DNA from: Bdellovibrionales bacterium
GTDB lineage: Bacteria; Bdellovibrionota; UBA2428
Direction of reading: 5' to 3'
Assembly (NCBI GenBank): GCA_018266335.1
Contig: JAFEAR010000176.1
Span: forward strand, 1 to 64,000
Length of the DNA stretch: 64,000 bases
Made by a program: the position numbers and the translations under genes. The stretch's first letter is position 1, and every line of letters begins with the position of its first letter. Below, piece by piece: positions 17,120 through 26,392 of this stretch. The notes below the pieces were generated by a model, which saw only the letters and a program-made list of their open reading frames with translations, was not told where the DNA came from and ran no database searches.

Positions 17120-19530
17120 CCGGTCTTGCCCGTCGGTTTAGCAAAGGGCACGGTCTTAGACGGCAAACCCTTTTCTTGATCGGGATACTGAATGCGGTTG
17201 TGATGAATGCCCAGCAAAATGCGCAAGAAGGATTTACTCACGAGTGCCACTTCGCTCAAAGTAATGTCCGCCTCGTCGAGCAAACCTTCGCTGAAGGCTT
17301 TGAGAACAATTTTATTCACCATGCCCTCGATCCGCGCGGGCGTAGGATCCACCAGCGAACGCGTCGCCGCTTCGCAGGAATCGGCCAACGCCAAGATTGC
17401 GCACTCCTTCGAACGCGGTTTGGGTCCCGGATAGCGGAACTCGCCCTCTTCGATTTCCTCGGGCTTCACCGGCGAACCCGGCTGCGCAGCATCCTGCTTG
17501 GCCTTGTTGTAAAAGTAGCTCACCACGCCCATGCCGTGGTGGGTTTCGATGAATTCAATAATGTTTTTACCGAGCTTGTGCTGTTCCGCGAGGGCCTTGC
17601 CTTCCTTCACGTGCGAAATAATGATCTTCGCCGAAAGCTGCGGTGTCGTTTGATCGTGCGGGTTGTGCCCATTGGTTTGGTTTTCAATGAAGTACTCCGC
17701 GCGGCCCGTCTTGCCGATGTCATGGTAGTAGCTACCTACCCGCGCCAGCAGAGCATTGGCGCCCACAGCTTCGGCCCCGGCCTCGACGAGCGAACCTACA
17801 ATAATAGAATGGTGATAAGTTCCCGGAGCCTTCAGCACCAACTCGCGCAGCAAAGGATGATCCATCCGTGCAAGTTCCAGCAACTTCAGGTCCGTGGTGT
17901 AATCCAAAATATTTTCCAGCATGGGCGTGAGCACCAGCGTGAGGGCCGACGACAACCAGCCTCCGCAAAGACCACCCATAAAGCCCCACAGAAGAACGCT
18001 CGGCAGCGAAATAAAGTAGTCGCCCGATTCGCCATCCACCAGCGAGGACAGCCCCGCCGTGAGCGGCATATGTCCACCCCAGGCAGCCAGCAAGAGCGCC
18101 GCACCCACACCACAAACGAGAGCCGTCCAAAAACCTGCGCGGTACAGCGAGGAGCGGGTCCGGCAATGGGCCAAAGTCAGCGGTCCCACTAGCGAACTCA
18201 CGAGCACGTAGAGACCAAAGAGACCCGCCTTTCCCACCACCAAGCTCGCACCCAGAGCATAGAGGAGCGAAAAGAAAACCGTAAGCGGAACGCCCATGAG
18301 CAAACGCAGGGTCATGGCCGGAGCAGCCACAGGAACAAAGAACACCAAGAACGCCACCGGCACGCGCGTCAACGACTCCGAAAGCACGTTCAACTGAAAA
18401 ATCAGCGACAACTTCAGCGCCGCCAGCGAAGAGACCAAGAAAATACCCGCCACGAGCGAATCCTTGTTGCTCTGGAGCACGCGCGGAAACTGCCGACGCA
18501 TAAAGAAGAAGAGTAGCCACAACGCAAAAGTTCCAAACAGAATTTGCGTGCCCAGGCTGTCCACTTCACTCGCGCCAGCCACTTGCTGACGAAGCGTCTG
18601 CAGAATTTTTGCTTCGCGGCGGGTTACCCGTTCGCCTTCGCGCACGATCACTTCGCCCCGTTCGAGCTTCTGGTAGGAAGGACGAATTTGTTTTTCGGAT
18701 TGCGCCCAACGCTCTTCGCTCGCCTTACGGTTGAGCGTCACGTTGGCCGTGACCAACCGCGCCTGAATGTCGAAAACCACTCCGCGTACGGCCGGCGACC
18801 AGTGGGCCCAAGGAACCCGCACCGACCCCAACTTGCCGTCGGAAAGTGTCTTCGCCGCACGGCCCACAAAGCTCCGAGCTTCCTCAATCGTCAGGTAAGA
18901 TTCCACCTCGCGCGCGCGCGGATGAAACGATTTTTCCGTTTTCAAATCCACCACGTCGATGCCACTAGCACCGAAGTTGCGACTCACTACAATCTTGCGA
19001 TCCCACAGCGGCGCAAAGGCCAGACTCGCCGAACGCTCTAAATCTACAGAAAAATCCAGTTTCTCTAGAGTGCGATATTCGTCGAGACTCAGTGGCACCC
19101 CGAGCTTAGCCGAGAGCACCTTCATGCCGTCGGCCGGATCCTTGTACAGTGTGCGATTCGCGCGCATCTGCCGCACGCCCGCTTTCCATTTTTCAATCCA
19201 CACCAGGGCCGCCCCGGGATCGAAGTCATAGAGTTCCGGAATCTGCGATTGCAGCTGCACACGTTCACGTTCGCGGGCATCAAAATCTTCAATATCCACT
19301 ACCCGCGGCGAACGAATCGTAAAGGGCGCAACCTCGGCTTCCTTCAATGCAGGAATGTCCGACGTGTGATGTTTGGAGTGAATCATAAGCACGGCCAAGG
19401 CTGCGAGCACCAGAGCCGCTACCAAATCCGAGAGACCCAGGCGCGAATCCAGCGCACGCAGACTTTCCGAGACACGGGCCAACGGCCCCCCTCCCAGATC
19501 GCTGAATCGACTCGGCCGAGCTTCTTTCAT
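17116..19530 (-). CDS. pgpH: 7TM-HD membrane protein, PgpH-type phosphodiesterase
   Basis: An 804-residue protein with one N-terminal membrane segment (about 36-50), a long extracytoplasmic 7TMR-HDED-like domain, seven membrane segments from about 330 to 540 and a cytoplasmic HD domain. The HD domain shows TYHHSIIVGSL, SYYHDIGKTGR, HNPHD, SHVKEG and ETHHG, the metal-ligand pattern of the family. PgpH proteins hydrolyse cyclic di-AMP. Whether this organism makes cyclic di-AMP cannot be seen here, as no diadenylate cyclase lies in the window. It heads the pgpH-ybeY-prfB unit. Confidence 0.9.
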   Translation of the reverse strand: MKEARPSRFSDLGGGPLARVSESLRALDSRLGLSDLVAALVLAALAVLMIHSKHHTSDIPALKEAEVAPFTIRSPRVVDIEDFDARERERVQLQSQIPELYDFDPGAALVWIEKWKAGVRQMRANRTLYKDPADGMKVLSAKLGVPLSLDEYRTLEKLDFSVDLERSASLAFAPLWDRKIVVSRNFGASGIDVVDLKTEKSFHPRAREVESYLTIEEARSFVGRAAKTLSDGKLGSVRVPWAHWSPAVRGVVFDIQARLVTANVTLNRKASEERWAQSEKQIRPSYQKLERGEVIVREGERVTRREAKILQTLRQQVAGASEVDSLGTQILFGTFALWLLFFFMRRQFPRVLQSNKDSLVAGIFLVSSLAALKLSLIFQLNVLSESLTRVPVAFLVFFVPVAAPAMTLRLLMGVPLTVFFSLLYALGASLVVGKAGLFGLYVLVSSLVGPLTLAHCRTRSSLYRAGFWTALVCGVGAALLLAAWGGHMPLTAGLSSLVDGESGDYFISLPSVLLWGFMGGLCGGWLSSALTLVLTPMLENILDYTTDLKLLELARMDHPLLRELVLKAPGTYHHSIIVGSLVEAGAEAVGANALLARVGSYYHDIGKTGRAEYFIENQTNGHNPHDQTTPQLSAKIIISHVKEGKALAEQHKLGKNIIEFIETHHGMGVVSYFYNKAKQDAAQPGSPVKPEEIEEGEFRYPGPKPRSKECAILALADSCEAATRSLVDPTPARIEGMVNKIVLKAFSEGLLDEADITLSEVALVSKSFLRILLGIHHNRIQYPDQEKGLPSKTVPFAKPTGKTG

Positions 19531-19623
19531 ACTCCTTGGCTATTCGGTCATTTGCGCGCAGAAGATAACCGGCCGGGGCGGCAGGGATTTGACACCCTTC
19601 CCCCAATGAACTGATCAACTGAC

Positions 19624-20448
19624 ATGCCCGCGAACGAAAGCTCCCAACTGACTGGAATCCAAAAACTTATTGATACCGTAAGAGCCTTACGCGATCCGGC
19701 AACGGGCTGCCCCTGGGACCGCGCGCAAACGCACGAAACCCTCAAGCCCTACGCCCTCGAGGAAGTGCACGAATTCATCGAAAGCCTCGAAGATCAAGGC
19801 CCAGACTCCCCCCACACCTGGGAGGAATTGGGCGACGTCCTTTTTCAGGTCGTCCTGCACGCCCAACTGCTCTCGGAGCGTGGACTGACCCACCTTGATC
19901 AACTTGCCGGCAATACAGCCGACAAACTCGTGCAGCGCCACCCCCACGTGTTCGACCCCCAAGCCCCTAAGTTCTCGACCCCCCAGGAAGTGAATCAAGC
20001 TTGGGAGAAACTCAAGGCCCGCAAGAAGAGCGCCCAGACCCGCGCCCAGCGGGTGGCCTCTGTCCCCAAATCCCTCCCCTCCCTCCAAAGAGCCGCACGC
20101 ATTGGCGAAAAGGCAGCCTCCTTCGGCTTCGATTGGCAAAACGCCCAGCAAGTCCTGGATAAAGTTCGGGAAGAAATGCAGGAACTCGACGAAAGCTTGC
20201 TGGAGGCGGGGGAAGCCCATGCCCAGGAGGAATTCGGGGATCTGCTCTTCGCCCTGGCGCAATTTGCGCGTAAGCGTCGCTGGGATCCCGAGGCTTTGCT
20301 AGCCCAGGCCTCCCGCAAGTTCCTAGGACGCTTTGCTGCCATGGAGAAATCGATCGAGAAAGGCACCCAGAAGTGGGACGAAATGAGCCTCGCCGAACTC
20401 GAATCCCACTGGGTAAAAGCCAAGGAAAGCCTTCGACGCGAGCCTTGA
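19624..20448 (+). CDS. mazG: Nucleoside triphosphate pyrophosphohydrolase MazG
   Basis: Hydrolyses NTPs and dNTPs to the monophosphates, cleaning non-canonical nucleotides or moderating stringent signals. The 274-residue product has the two tandem all-helical MazG domains. The first shows CPWDRAQTHETLKPYALEE with the metal site EExxE and EELGDVLFQ, the second REEMQELDE with EEFGDLLFAL. Length and motifs match E. coli-type MazG. It starts 93 nt from the divergent pgpH. A TTGACA hexamer overlaps its stop codon and may belong to an rpsT promoter, although I see no good -10. Confidence 0.94.
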   Translation: MPANESSQLTGIQKLIDTVRALRDPATGCPWDRAQTHETLKPYALEEVHEFIESLEDQGPDSPHTWEELGDVLFQVVLHAQLLSERGLTHLDQLAGNTADKLVQRHPHVFDPQAPKFSTPQEVNQAWEKLKARKKSAQTRAQRVASVPKSLPSLQRAARIGEKAASFGFDWQNAQQVLDKVREEMQELDESLLEAGEAHAQEEFGDLLFALAQFARKRRWDPEALLAQASRKFLGRFAAMEKSIEKGTQKWDEMSLAELESHWVKAKESLRREP

Positions 20449-20483
20449 CACGGAGAGCCGCGTTGAACTAGTTGATTCTGCAA

Positions 20484-20816
20484 ATGGCCAATACCAAATC
20501 TGCGAAAAAACGCGCCCGCCAAACCCCCAAGAGAACTGCTCGTAACTACCGCATCCGCAACACCGTAAAAACGGCTGTGCGTTCGGCCCGCGAAGCTCTC
20601 ACCTCCAACAGCAAGGAAATGCCGGTAGTTTTGAAAACTGCCGTATCCCAGCTGTCGAAAGCCGCTACCAAAGGTACGATTCACAAGCGCAACGCCGCTC
20701 GTAGAATTTCCCGCCTGATGAAAGCTGCCGCTAAAGCCGCTTCCGCTGCTCCCGTAGTAGCTGCAGCGACGACCGCGAAGAAAAAGCCGACCAAATCGGC
20801 CGCTAAAAAAGCTTAA
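20484..20816 (+). CDS. rpsT: 30S ribosomal protein S20 with Lys/Ala-rich C-terminal tail
   Basis: Primary 16S rRNA-binding protein. The first 85 residues match S20: MANTKSAKKRARQT, RNYRIRNTVKTAVRSAREAL and GTIHKRNAARRISRLMK. A tail of about 22 residues then runs through AAAPVVAAATT to PTKSAAKKA, making 110 residues against the usual 85-90. The ATG at 20484 gives the normal N-terminus. Its stop codon overlaps that of the convergent holA in the palindrome TTAA. Confidence 0.95.
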   Translation: MANTKSAKKRARQTPKRTARNYRIRNTVKTAVRSAREALTSNSKEMPVVLKTAVSQLSKAATKGTIHKRNAARRISRLMKAAAKAASAAPVVAAATTAKKKPTKSAAKKA

Positions 20817-21739
20817 AGTCTAAGTAGCAACGCCGAGGCTTTGACCGGACTCGATTTCATGAGCCGGTCGACCTCGGCGCTTCTTTTTAGCAAACGCTGG
20901 GCGTGTCCTGCCGGCAAACTCGATTTCAAACGCTGAAGTTTCTGCACCAAAAAGTCTGGCTGTCCTCGCACAGGTCGCCCCTGACTCACCGACGCCAAAA
21001 TCCGCACTGACTTCGACAAGAGCGCCATCAGCTGTAACGGTTCCTCACCCTGATCCAAAATTTTTCTCAGTAAACGCACCGAATCGCGACGCTTGCCAGC
21101 AAGCACAGCATCCACCCAAGCGAACACAGGATTCGTGTTTGTCATGGCCCCACCCGCGGGGCGCGTGCCCCAGCCCAGACTACGCTCGGCCCACAAATCT
21201 CCACCGCAGGACCACAGCTCCACCCAATTATCGAGCTGCAACAAATCGGCCTCGAGGGAGAGCAAAAACGACTGCTGCTCGGCCTTTAAAAAGGATCCTC
21301 GACTTTCGTTCATGCGCTTTAGCCAGGGCCCTAGCGCCGAAGGGTCGACCTGCCATTCCACCACGTCCTTAATACCCAAAGAGTCCCACTTGAGACGCTT
21401 ATCCGTGTCTACTTGCAGCACCACGCAGAGCGTGTCGCCGTCGGCCTGGGCCTGCAAATGCTTCCAGGCGTAGAGCGCTTCCTTGGACCATGCACTCGGC
21501 GGCGAAACGGCGCGCATCCACAAAATCTGCCGGGTCTGAAAGAGCGACATTCCCGCAGCAGCGTCCTGCGCGGAAGCATCGGGTCCCGATTTTTTGAGTT
21601 CTTTTTCCTCAAGGTCAAAGCCCGCTTTACGCAGGAGCTTCTTCCACTCCCGCGAGAGGTACGGATCCTGTCCCTTAAGAATCAGGAGTGCCGGCACCTT
21701 GCCCGCGGCCGTGCGTTTAAGCAGCTCTTCGGGCGACAT
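20813..21739 (-). CDS. holA: DNA polymerase III delta subunit
   Basis: Clamp-loader subunit that opens the beta sliding clamp. The 308-residue protein fits the HolA family: LLILKGQDPYLSREW near the N-terminus, FQTRQILWMRAV, and a C-terminal helical collar with LQLMALLSKSVRILASV. Conservation in this family is low, but the position directly downstream of an lptE-like gene, with one shared nucleotide, is the classical lptE-holA arrangement. Confidence 0.85.
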   Translation of the reverse strand: MSPEELLKRTAAGKVPALLILKGQDPYLSREWKKLLRKAGFDLEEKELKKSGPDASAQDAAAGMSLFQTRQILWMRAVSPPSAWSKEALYAWKHLQAQADGDTLCVVLQVDTDKRLKWDSLGIKDVVEWQVDPSALGPWLKRMNESRGSFLKAEQQSFLLSLEADLLQLDNWVELWSCGGDLWAERSLGWGTRPAGGAMTNTNPVFAWVDAVLAGKRRDSVRLLRKILDQGEEPLQLMALLSKSVRILASVSQGRPVRGQPDFLVQKLQRLKSSLPAGHAQRLLKRSAEVDRLMKSSPVKASALLLRL

Positions 21740-22362
21740 CAGAAATCCTGCGTTGCTTGGTCAACAACCTGCTGCGCAAGCGTGTCCGCCAAAGCCTTCA
21801 CTTGAATTTGCTCCCGCGAATTATTGATATTCGCCACGGAAGAAGCCCCTTCGCGCTCAGTGAATCGCAAGGAAGCATCGTAGGTGCCCCCCTGAGAAAA
21901 AGTTCGGTTCCACAGCAGACGGCGCAATTTGTCCGACTCCTTCACCCGCTGCACTAAGCGCACGTCCATCACGAGAGTGACGTTGATGTTCTTGCTCGTG
22001 CTTTCGTTGGCCATCAGCCCCCCACCTTGCTCCGTGCCAATGTTACCGGTCGTCGGATTGGGCCCGAAGGCGCGAACATATTTGGTGAGAGTACCGAGCA
22101 AAAAGAAATCCGCCTGGCTTTCGTCGGCCACCACCTGAATCCCCTGAGCTCCCGCTAGAGCTTCTCGCAGCGAGTTGGTCAGAGTGCCTTCCATACCGGT
22201 GCGAGTGGTGAGATTATCGACGACCGGAATATAGACTTTTTGAACGGCGTCCTTTTTATCGGCCGCGACGGGACCAAGGGAAAGCTGGTCCTGCTTAACG
22301 GTGTAACCGCAAGCCGCCAACCCCGACACGGAGAGTATAAGAATGAGCCGAGCTAAACGCAT
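21739..22362 (-). CDS. lptE: LptE-like outer-membrane lipoprotein
   Basis: LptE plugs the LptD barrel in lipopolysaccharide transport. The product has a type II signal peptide with lipobox LAACGY and the LptE-family opening CGYTVKQ. VYIPVVDNLTTRTGMEGTLT and a mixed sheet/helix domain follow, and the end LADTLAQQVVDQATQDF is helical. I chose the second ATG because AAGGAGG stands three nt before it; starting at 22377 adds five basic residues. The lptE-holA order supports the assignment. Confidence 0.78.
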   Translation of the reverse strand: MRLARLILILSVSGLAACGYTVKQDQLSLGPVAADKKDAVQKVYIPVVDNLTTRTGMEGTLTNSLREALAGAQGIQVVADESQADFFLLGTLTKYVRAFGPNPTTGNIGTEQGGGLMANESTSKNINVTLVMDVRLVQRVKESDKLRRLLWNRTFSQGGTYDASLRFTEREGASSVANINNSREQIQVKALADTLAQQVVDQATQDF

Positions 22363-22405
22363 ACGCCTCCTTGTCATACCAGGCCTGGGGCCCTAAACAA
22401 GCCAC

Positions 22406-22735
22406 ATGGCTGTATCCGAAGGTCCCCAAAAGCTAAACGGGCTCCTGGGCAGCTTTAAATTTATTCAGTGGGTCCGTGCCTGGCGTAAGTGTGCTGGCCC
22501 CGCTCTGCGTCAGCAAACTCGGTTCATGGGATTGCGCTGGCACGGGGGCAAAATGTGCCTTCACCTCGAAGTAGCCGACCCCGTTTGGCGCCAAGAACTG
22601 GAATACCAAAAGAAAGATTTGCTCGCGACCTTTCGCAAGTGCCTCGCCGAAGAGAAGGTGCCCGAGTCAGAATGGCCGCAGGACTGCCTACTGGCCGCGG
22701 GGGCCACTGTGCCATTCAAAGCGCGAAATCCGTAG
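22406..22735 (+). CDS. dciA: DUF721/DciA-like protein
   Basis: DciA-type proteins help load the replicative helicase in bacteria that lack DnaC. The 109-residue product shows the domain pattern: WRKCAGPALRQQTRFMGLR, a strand KMCLHLEV, then DPVWRQELEYQKKDLLATF. It lies beside holA, another replication gene, though on the opposite strand. The last 48 nt overlap the 3' end of the convergent TPR gene, an unusually long convergent overlap. Family assignment is from pattern only. Confidence 0.7.
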   Translation: MAVSEGPQKLNGLLGSFKFIQWVRAWRKCAGPALRQQTRFMGLRWHGGKMCLHLEVADPVWRQELEYQKKDLLATFRKCLAEEKVPESEWPQDCLLAAGATVPFKARNP

Positions 22736-24829
22736 CTGCGCCGGCACGAAGAGCGGATCCAGGGAGAGCGCCTCGGCCAAACGCTGCTCCGCGAGTTTGA
22801 ATTCGCTGCTCTCACGAAACGCAAGGGCCATGCCCAGCACCGCGGCGATATCCTGCGGATTTCGGCTCAAAGCATTCTGGTAGAACACGATGCCCTGACT
22901 TACGTTCCGACGCGCATACTGCACGTCGCCCGCAAAGGACCATGGCCAGGAGCTCTTCAGATCTTCCTGCCCCTGCAGTAACGGAATAACTTTATTCAAC
23001 GCCTCACCGGCTTCGTCCATTTTGTTCTGCTCGCGCAAAGTGAAGGCGTACAAAAGTTGCGACTGAGGATCGCTCTCCTGGGCCAACAGCTCGGTGACAC
23101 GCGCGAGTGGCTGGCTCAACGGATTGCGCCGGTAGCGCGCCTCGAGCCAGCGCACGAAGGCCTTTTTGCCGGGCGACAATTTAGATCCCGCAGCTTCGGC
23201 CCCCTTCACGAGTCCTTCCACGGAAAGCGAAACGAGCAAGTGCCCCGCCAGCGGCGCACGAATGGGAGAATCCAGCAGACGATCGGGATCGCTCCACAGC
23301 GCCTCCCGCATGAGCCCCCGAATCTTTTCGGCCTCGCTAGGCCGCTCCGCCAACGTGCGAATGAAGAGTCCGTAGATGAACGGATTATTCGGCGAGCGGC
23401 GCAGAGCATCGCGGAAGTGATTTTGCGCCTGCTCCATGCGTCCCCGATAACCTTCAATCAATCCCACCACCGAGTAAGCAATCCACGAAGTCGAGGGTGG
23501 CATCAGGCGCAGTGCCGCCGTGGCGTTTTCGCGTGCTTCATCGTACTCCCCGTTGCCCATCCGCAGGAAAGCGGCATTCAGCAGTGTCGTAGGATCCGAG
23601 GCGTTCGCCTCCAACAAAGGCTTGAGCACGCGCTGAGCTTCGTCGCTGCGCGAATTCGCCAGGTAAAAAACAGCCAGTTGATTGCCCGCCAAGCGGCGAG
23701 CATCGAACGAGGCCGAGGCGGGATCCGCCACCTCGCGCAAAAGTTTTTCATCCGTAGGAGACAACGATGTGCTGCCGTTTTCGTAGGCGTTCAGAATGGG
23801 GCGAATTTTCGCCACCAAACCCGCGTCGTCAGAGTACAAAGCTTCCACCGGCCGGGGCCGCAAATTTTCGGGGCAATCCGTAGGCACGGCCGAAAGAGGC
23901 CGCGCCGGAACGGCCACTCGCACATCTTCCGCCGGGGGCGGAGGCGCCACCACGGGAGAGCGCCGAGTCGTCAAATAAAAGAGCCCCGCCCCCAGCACCA
24001 CTCCGAAAAGGGTCATGGTGAATCCCGAATAACGCTTAGCGGATGCGCGAGGAGATTCCGTATCGACCACGCGCCGGACACTCGTCACCGAAGCGGGCGC
24101 AGACGATTTCGCATTCGGAGCCTTCACCGCCGTGCGGTTCGCGCGCGCGCTCGGCTCCGCTTTGGTAACTGCCGGCGGAGGCACTTCGTCTAAATCTAAA
24201 TCGAGCGACTGCGACATCGGGGCCGCCGGTCGACTCTCGGCGTGGACTTCCGGCACGGGAGTCTTCGTTTCTTCTTCTCGATCGGCATGATCATCGATGG
24301 CGTCAATTTCGAGCGTCACCGATTCCGTCACGGTGCCCTCGACATCCTCTTCGTCGGCACTCCCCACGGTGGCCGTGGCCGTCATGGTGTCCGTACCTTC
24401 ATCCGAACTCGTGGCATCGACAAAATCCGGCAACACTTCCTTCGCCGTCCGCCACCGCCCAAAACCTCCGAGGATGGCATCCTGTCCCGACAGCAATCCT
24501 TTACGTCCCAGCGACTCCAACAATTCCAAATCAAATGGGCCCAGGATCACGGGGGCAAAGGGATCTTCACTCGACCGACGGGGCGACGGGAAAGGTCCCA
24601 AATGCAAAGCTTCGGCCAGTTCGGGACGGACTAATCCGTCCTGCACCCTAAGCAGCGATCGCGTTACGGTGCTCTGCCGAAGCGGACTGCCCTGAAGCTC
24701 TTCAATACCTTCCGGAGAATTCGTTAGCCCATCGCCTTCGTGGTCCGTTTCCGTAATCGAGGCCGTTTGGTCTGGACCAACGGGTTCGCTAAAACCTTTG
24801 CCTCGCGCTTTGTTATTCTTAGATTCCAT
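22688..24829 (-). CDS. TPR protein with N-terminal GYF-2-like domain and one membrane segment
   Basis: The 713-residue protein has a region at about 88-136 (GPFDLELLESLGRKGLL then GRWRTAKEVLP) resembling GYF-2 domains. A long acidic and Pro/Ala-rich linker, a membrane segment at about 270-288 and a C-terminal helical part of about 400 residues with TPR-like repeats follow (for example EYDEARENATAALRLMP and GRMEQAQNHFRDALRRSPNN). It follows mlaD by 6 nt, so it is probably transcribed with alr-mlaEFD and could scaffold that transporter, which is inference. No enzymatic motif was seen. Confidence 0.75.
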   Translation of the reverse strand: MESKNNKARGKGFSEPVGPDQTASITETDHEGDGLTNSPEGIEELQGSPLRQSTVTRSLLRVQDGLVRPELAEALHLGPFPSPRRSSEDPFAPVILGPFDLELLESLGRKGLLSGQDAILGGFGRWRTAKEVLPDFVDATSSDEGTDTMTATATVGSADEEDVEGTVTESVTLEIDAIDDHADREEETKTPVPEVHAESRPAAPMSQSLDLDLDEVPPPAVTKAEPSARANRTAVKAPNAKSSAPASVTSVRRVVDTESPRASAKRYSGFTMTLFGVVLGAGLFYLTTRRSPVVAPPPPAEDVRVAVPARPLSAVPTDCPENLRPRPVEALYSDDAGLVAKIRPILNAYENGSTSLSPTDEKLLREVADPASASFDARRLAGNQLAVFYLANSRSDEAQRVLKPLLEANASDPTTLLNAAFLRMGNGEYDEARENATAALRLMPPSTSWIAYSVVGLIEGYRGRMEQAQNHFRDALRRSPNNPFIYGLFIRTLAERPSEAEKIRGLMREALWSDPDRLLDSPIRAPLAGHLLVSLSVEGLVKGAEAAGSKLSPGKKAFVRWLEARYRRNPLSQPLARVTELLAQESDPQSQLLYAFTLREQNKMDEAGEALNKVIPLLQGQEDLKSSWPWSFAGDVQYARRNVSQGIVFYQNALSRNPQDIAAVLGMALAFRESSEFKLAEQRLAEALSLDPLFVPAQLRISRFEWHSGPRGQ

Positions 24830-24835
24830 GGGACC

Positions 24836-26392
24836 TCAGAACGCCCCCAAGAGAAGCGCCGTTTTAATGTCATCATCCGTAAAGCGTAGCCCGAGGCCCA
24901 CCATCGCGGACTTACGCTGATCCCCACTGTTCACCTTGGTCAGCAATTCATCCCCGCCCGCTTCCACATAAAAATAGTTCCAGAAGGGCACGCGCGCAAA
25001 GGCTCGCATGTGCGGCCGATCATCTTCTCGACCCAAATCAAAAAGCTCTGCGGTGATTTGCAAACGATCACGGAAGAAGTAGTAATCCGCGCCCACGCCA
25101 CCCGTGCTCTCGAACAAACCTAGCCGGAATGAGGCATCGTCAATGCGCTTAATAAACTGTACAGAGTATTTCAGCGCGCTGCGGTCATTCGTTTCGGTCT
25201 CAATAACGTGCGTAGCGCCGCCATCCACCGTGCGCGTGTATATTTTCTTCTGCCGCGTCCCCTTCGGGTCCACCACGACTTGCCCCAGATAGCCCGTCGT
25301 CTCACGAGTCATTACGCGTAGGCCCAGGTAGGTCTTCGTTGATTTGGTCGTAGGTTGATAATCGGCAACCATATCCACGATTGTCTCAATACGCCGCGAA
25401 CGTTCGACCGCATGGTTAATATAAGTCAGAGTACGGTTCAGCTGATCCACCGTCGTCGGATCATTCACCAGCTTACCTAGCGTTCCCTCGCCACGATCGA
25501 TCTTGCTCGTGATGCTCTCCAGATTTTCCAGTGTGCGACTCATCTTGCCCGCCGCCTTGCTGAGGTCTTCCAAATCCTGCGATAGACGATCCGTGTCCAC
25601 CCGGGCCAACAACGCTTCGAGTTTCGAAGAGGTTCGCGTCCAAGATTTTAGCAACACTTGCAACTGATCGTTGCTATTCAGAACTAGTTTACGAATAGCC
25701 GCCGAAGTTAGCTTTAAATCTTTCGACACGTCGCCGGCCGTGCGCACTAGCTCATCTACCGATCCGGCCGACCGGCCGCTCCGCAGGACATCGCCGGAGC
25801 GAACCTTGGCGGCCGGCGCTGCGGGAGCCACCGGGGCCAAGACGCCCACCGCGGGCCCGTCGTCATCTCCCGAATCATCCTGTCCGTCGCCGGACGGCGT
25901 GGCCGCGGACGCTTCCTTCGTAGATTCAATCACCGGCGCTTCTTCGGCGTGCACCGGAGTCACTACCCAATTCCAAAAGTTTGCCGGAAGCGATTTCAGA
26001 AAATTCAACTGCGAACTTTTTCCCTGGTTATTGTAGTTCGTCTTAGGAACTTCAATCTCAATGTACTTGTCCCCCAGAATGCCCATCGGTCGCGGCACGA
26101 CTTTGGCATCCTTAGGAATTTCAAAGCCCTCTTCAATCACTAGGGTAAGTTTGGCTTTGCCCTTCTCCAATTCAATCGCCTTCACGAAACCAATCGAAAT
26201 TCCCGCTTGCCGAACCTTAGTCTGCTTGAACACACCCGTAGCATCGTCCAGGTAGGTCACCACCTCGATGCCCCGCTGAAAAATCGGCGACTCCGTCAGG
26301 CGAAACGAAAAGGCCGCCATGGCCATAAAGCCTAGCAACACGAAGAGACCAACCTGTACTTCCATGCTCTTAGTTTTTGATGGGGCTCTCAT
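24836..26392 (-). CDS. mlaD: MlaD-like MCE protein with predicted C-terminal barrel
   Basis: Substrate-binding MCE subunit of a phospholipid transporter. The 518 residues begin with a membrane anchor (about 12-29) and an MCE domain (about 40-115, with YLDDATGVFKQTKVRQAGI and GILGDKYIEIEV). An Asp/Ser/Ala-Pro linker (about 150-200) and a long helical region with TSKIDRGEGTLGKLVND (about 295-311) follow. From about 354 the protein changes to alternating beta strands and ends TALLLGAF. A terminal Phe after amphipathic strands suggests an outer-membrane barrel or tip domain. It overlaps mlaF by 4 nt. Typical MlaD is under 200 residues. Confidence 0.88.
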   Translation of the reverse strand: MRAPSKTKSMEVQVGLFVLLGFMAMAAFSFRLTESPIFQRGIEVVTYLDDATGVFKQTKVRQAGISIGFVKAIELEKGKAKLTLVIEEGFEIPKDAKVVPRPMGILGDKYIEIEVPKTNYNNQGKSSQLNFLKSLPANFWNWVVTPVHAEEAPVIESTKEASAATPSGDGQDDSGDDDGPAVGVLAPVAPAAPAAKVRSGDVLRSGRSAGSVDELVRTAGDVSKDLKLTSAAIRKLVLNSNDQLQVLLKSWTRTSSKLEALLARVDTDRLSQDLEDLSKAAGKMSRTLENLESITSKIDRGEGTLGKLVNDPTTVDQLNRTLTYINHAVERSRRIETIVDMVADYQPTTKSTKTYLGLRVMTRETTGYLGQVVVDPKGTRQKKIYTRTVDGGATHVIETETNDRSALKYSVQFIKRIDDASFRLGLFESTGGVGADYYFFRDRLQITAELFDLGREDDRPHMRAFARVPFWNYFYVEAGGDELLTKVNSGDQRKSAMVGLGLRFTDDDIKTALLLGAF

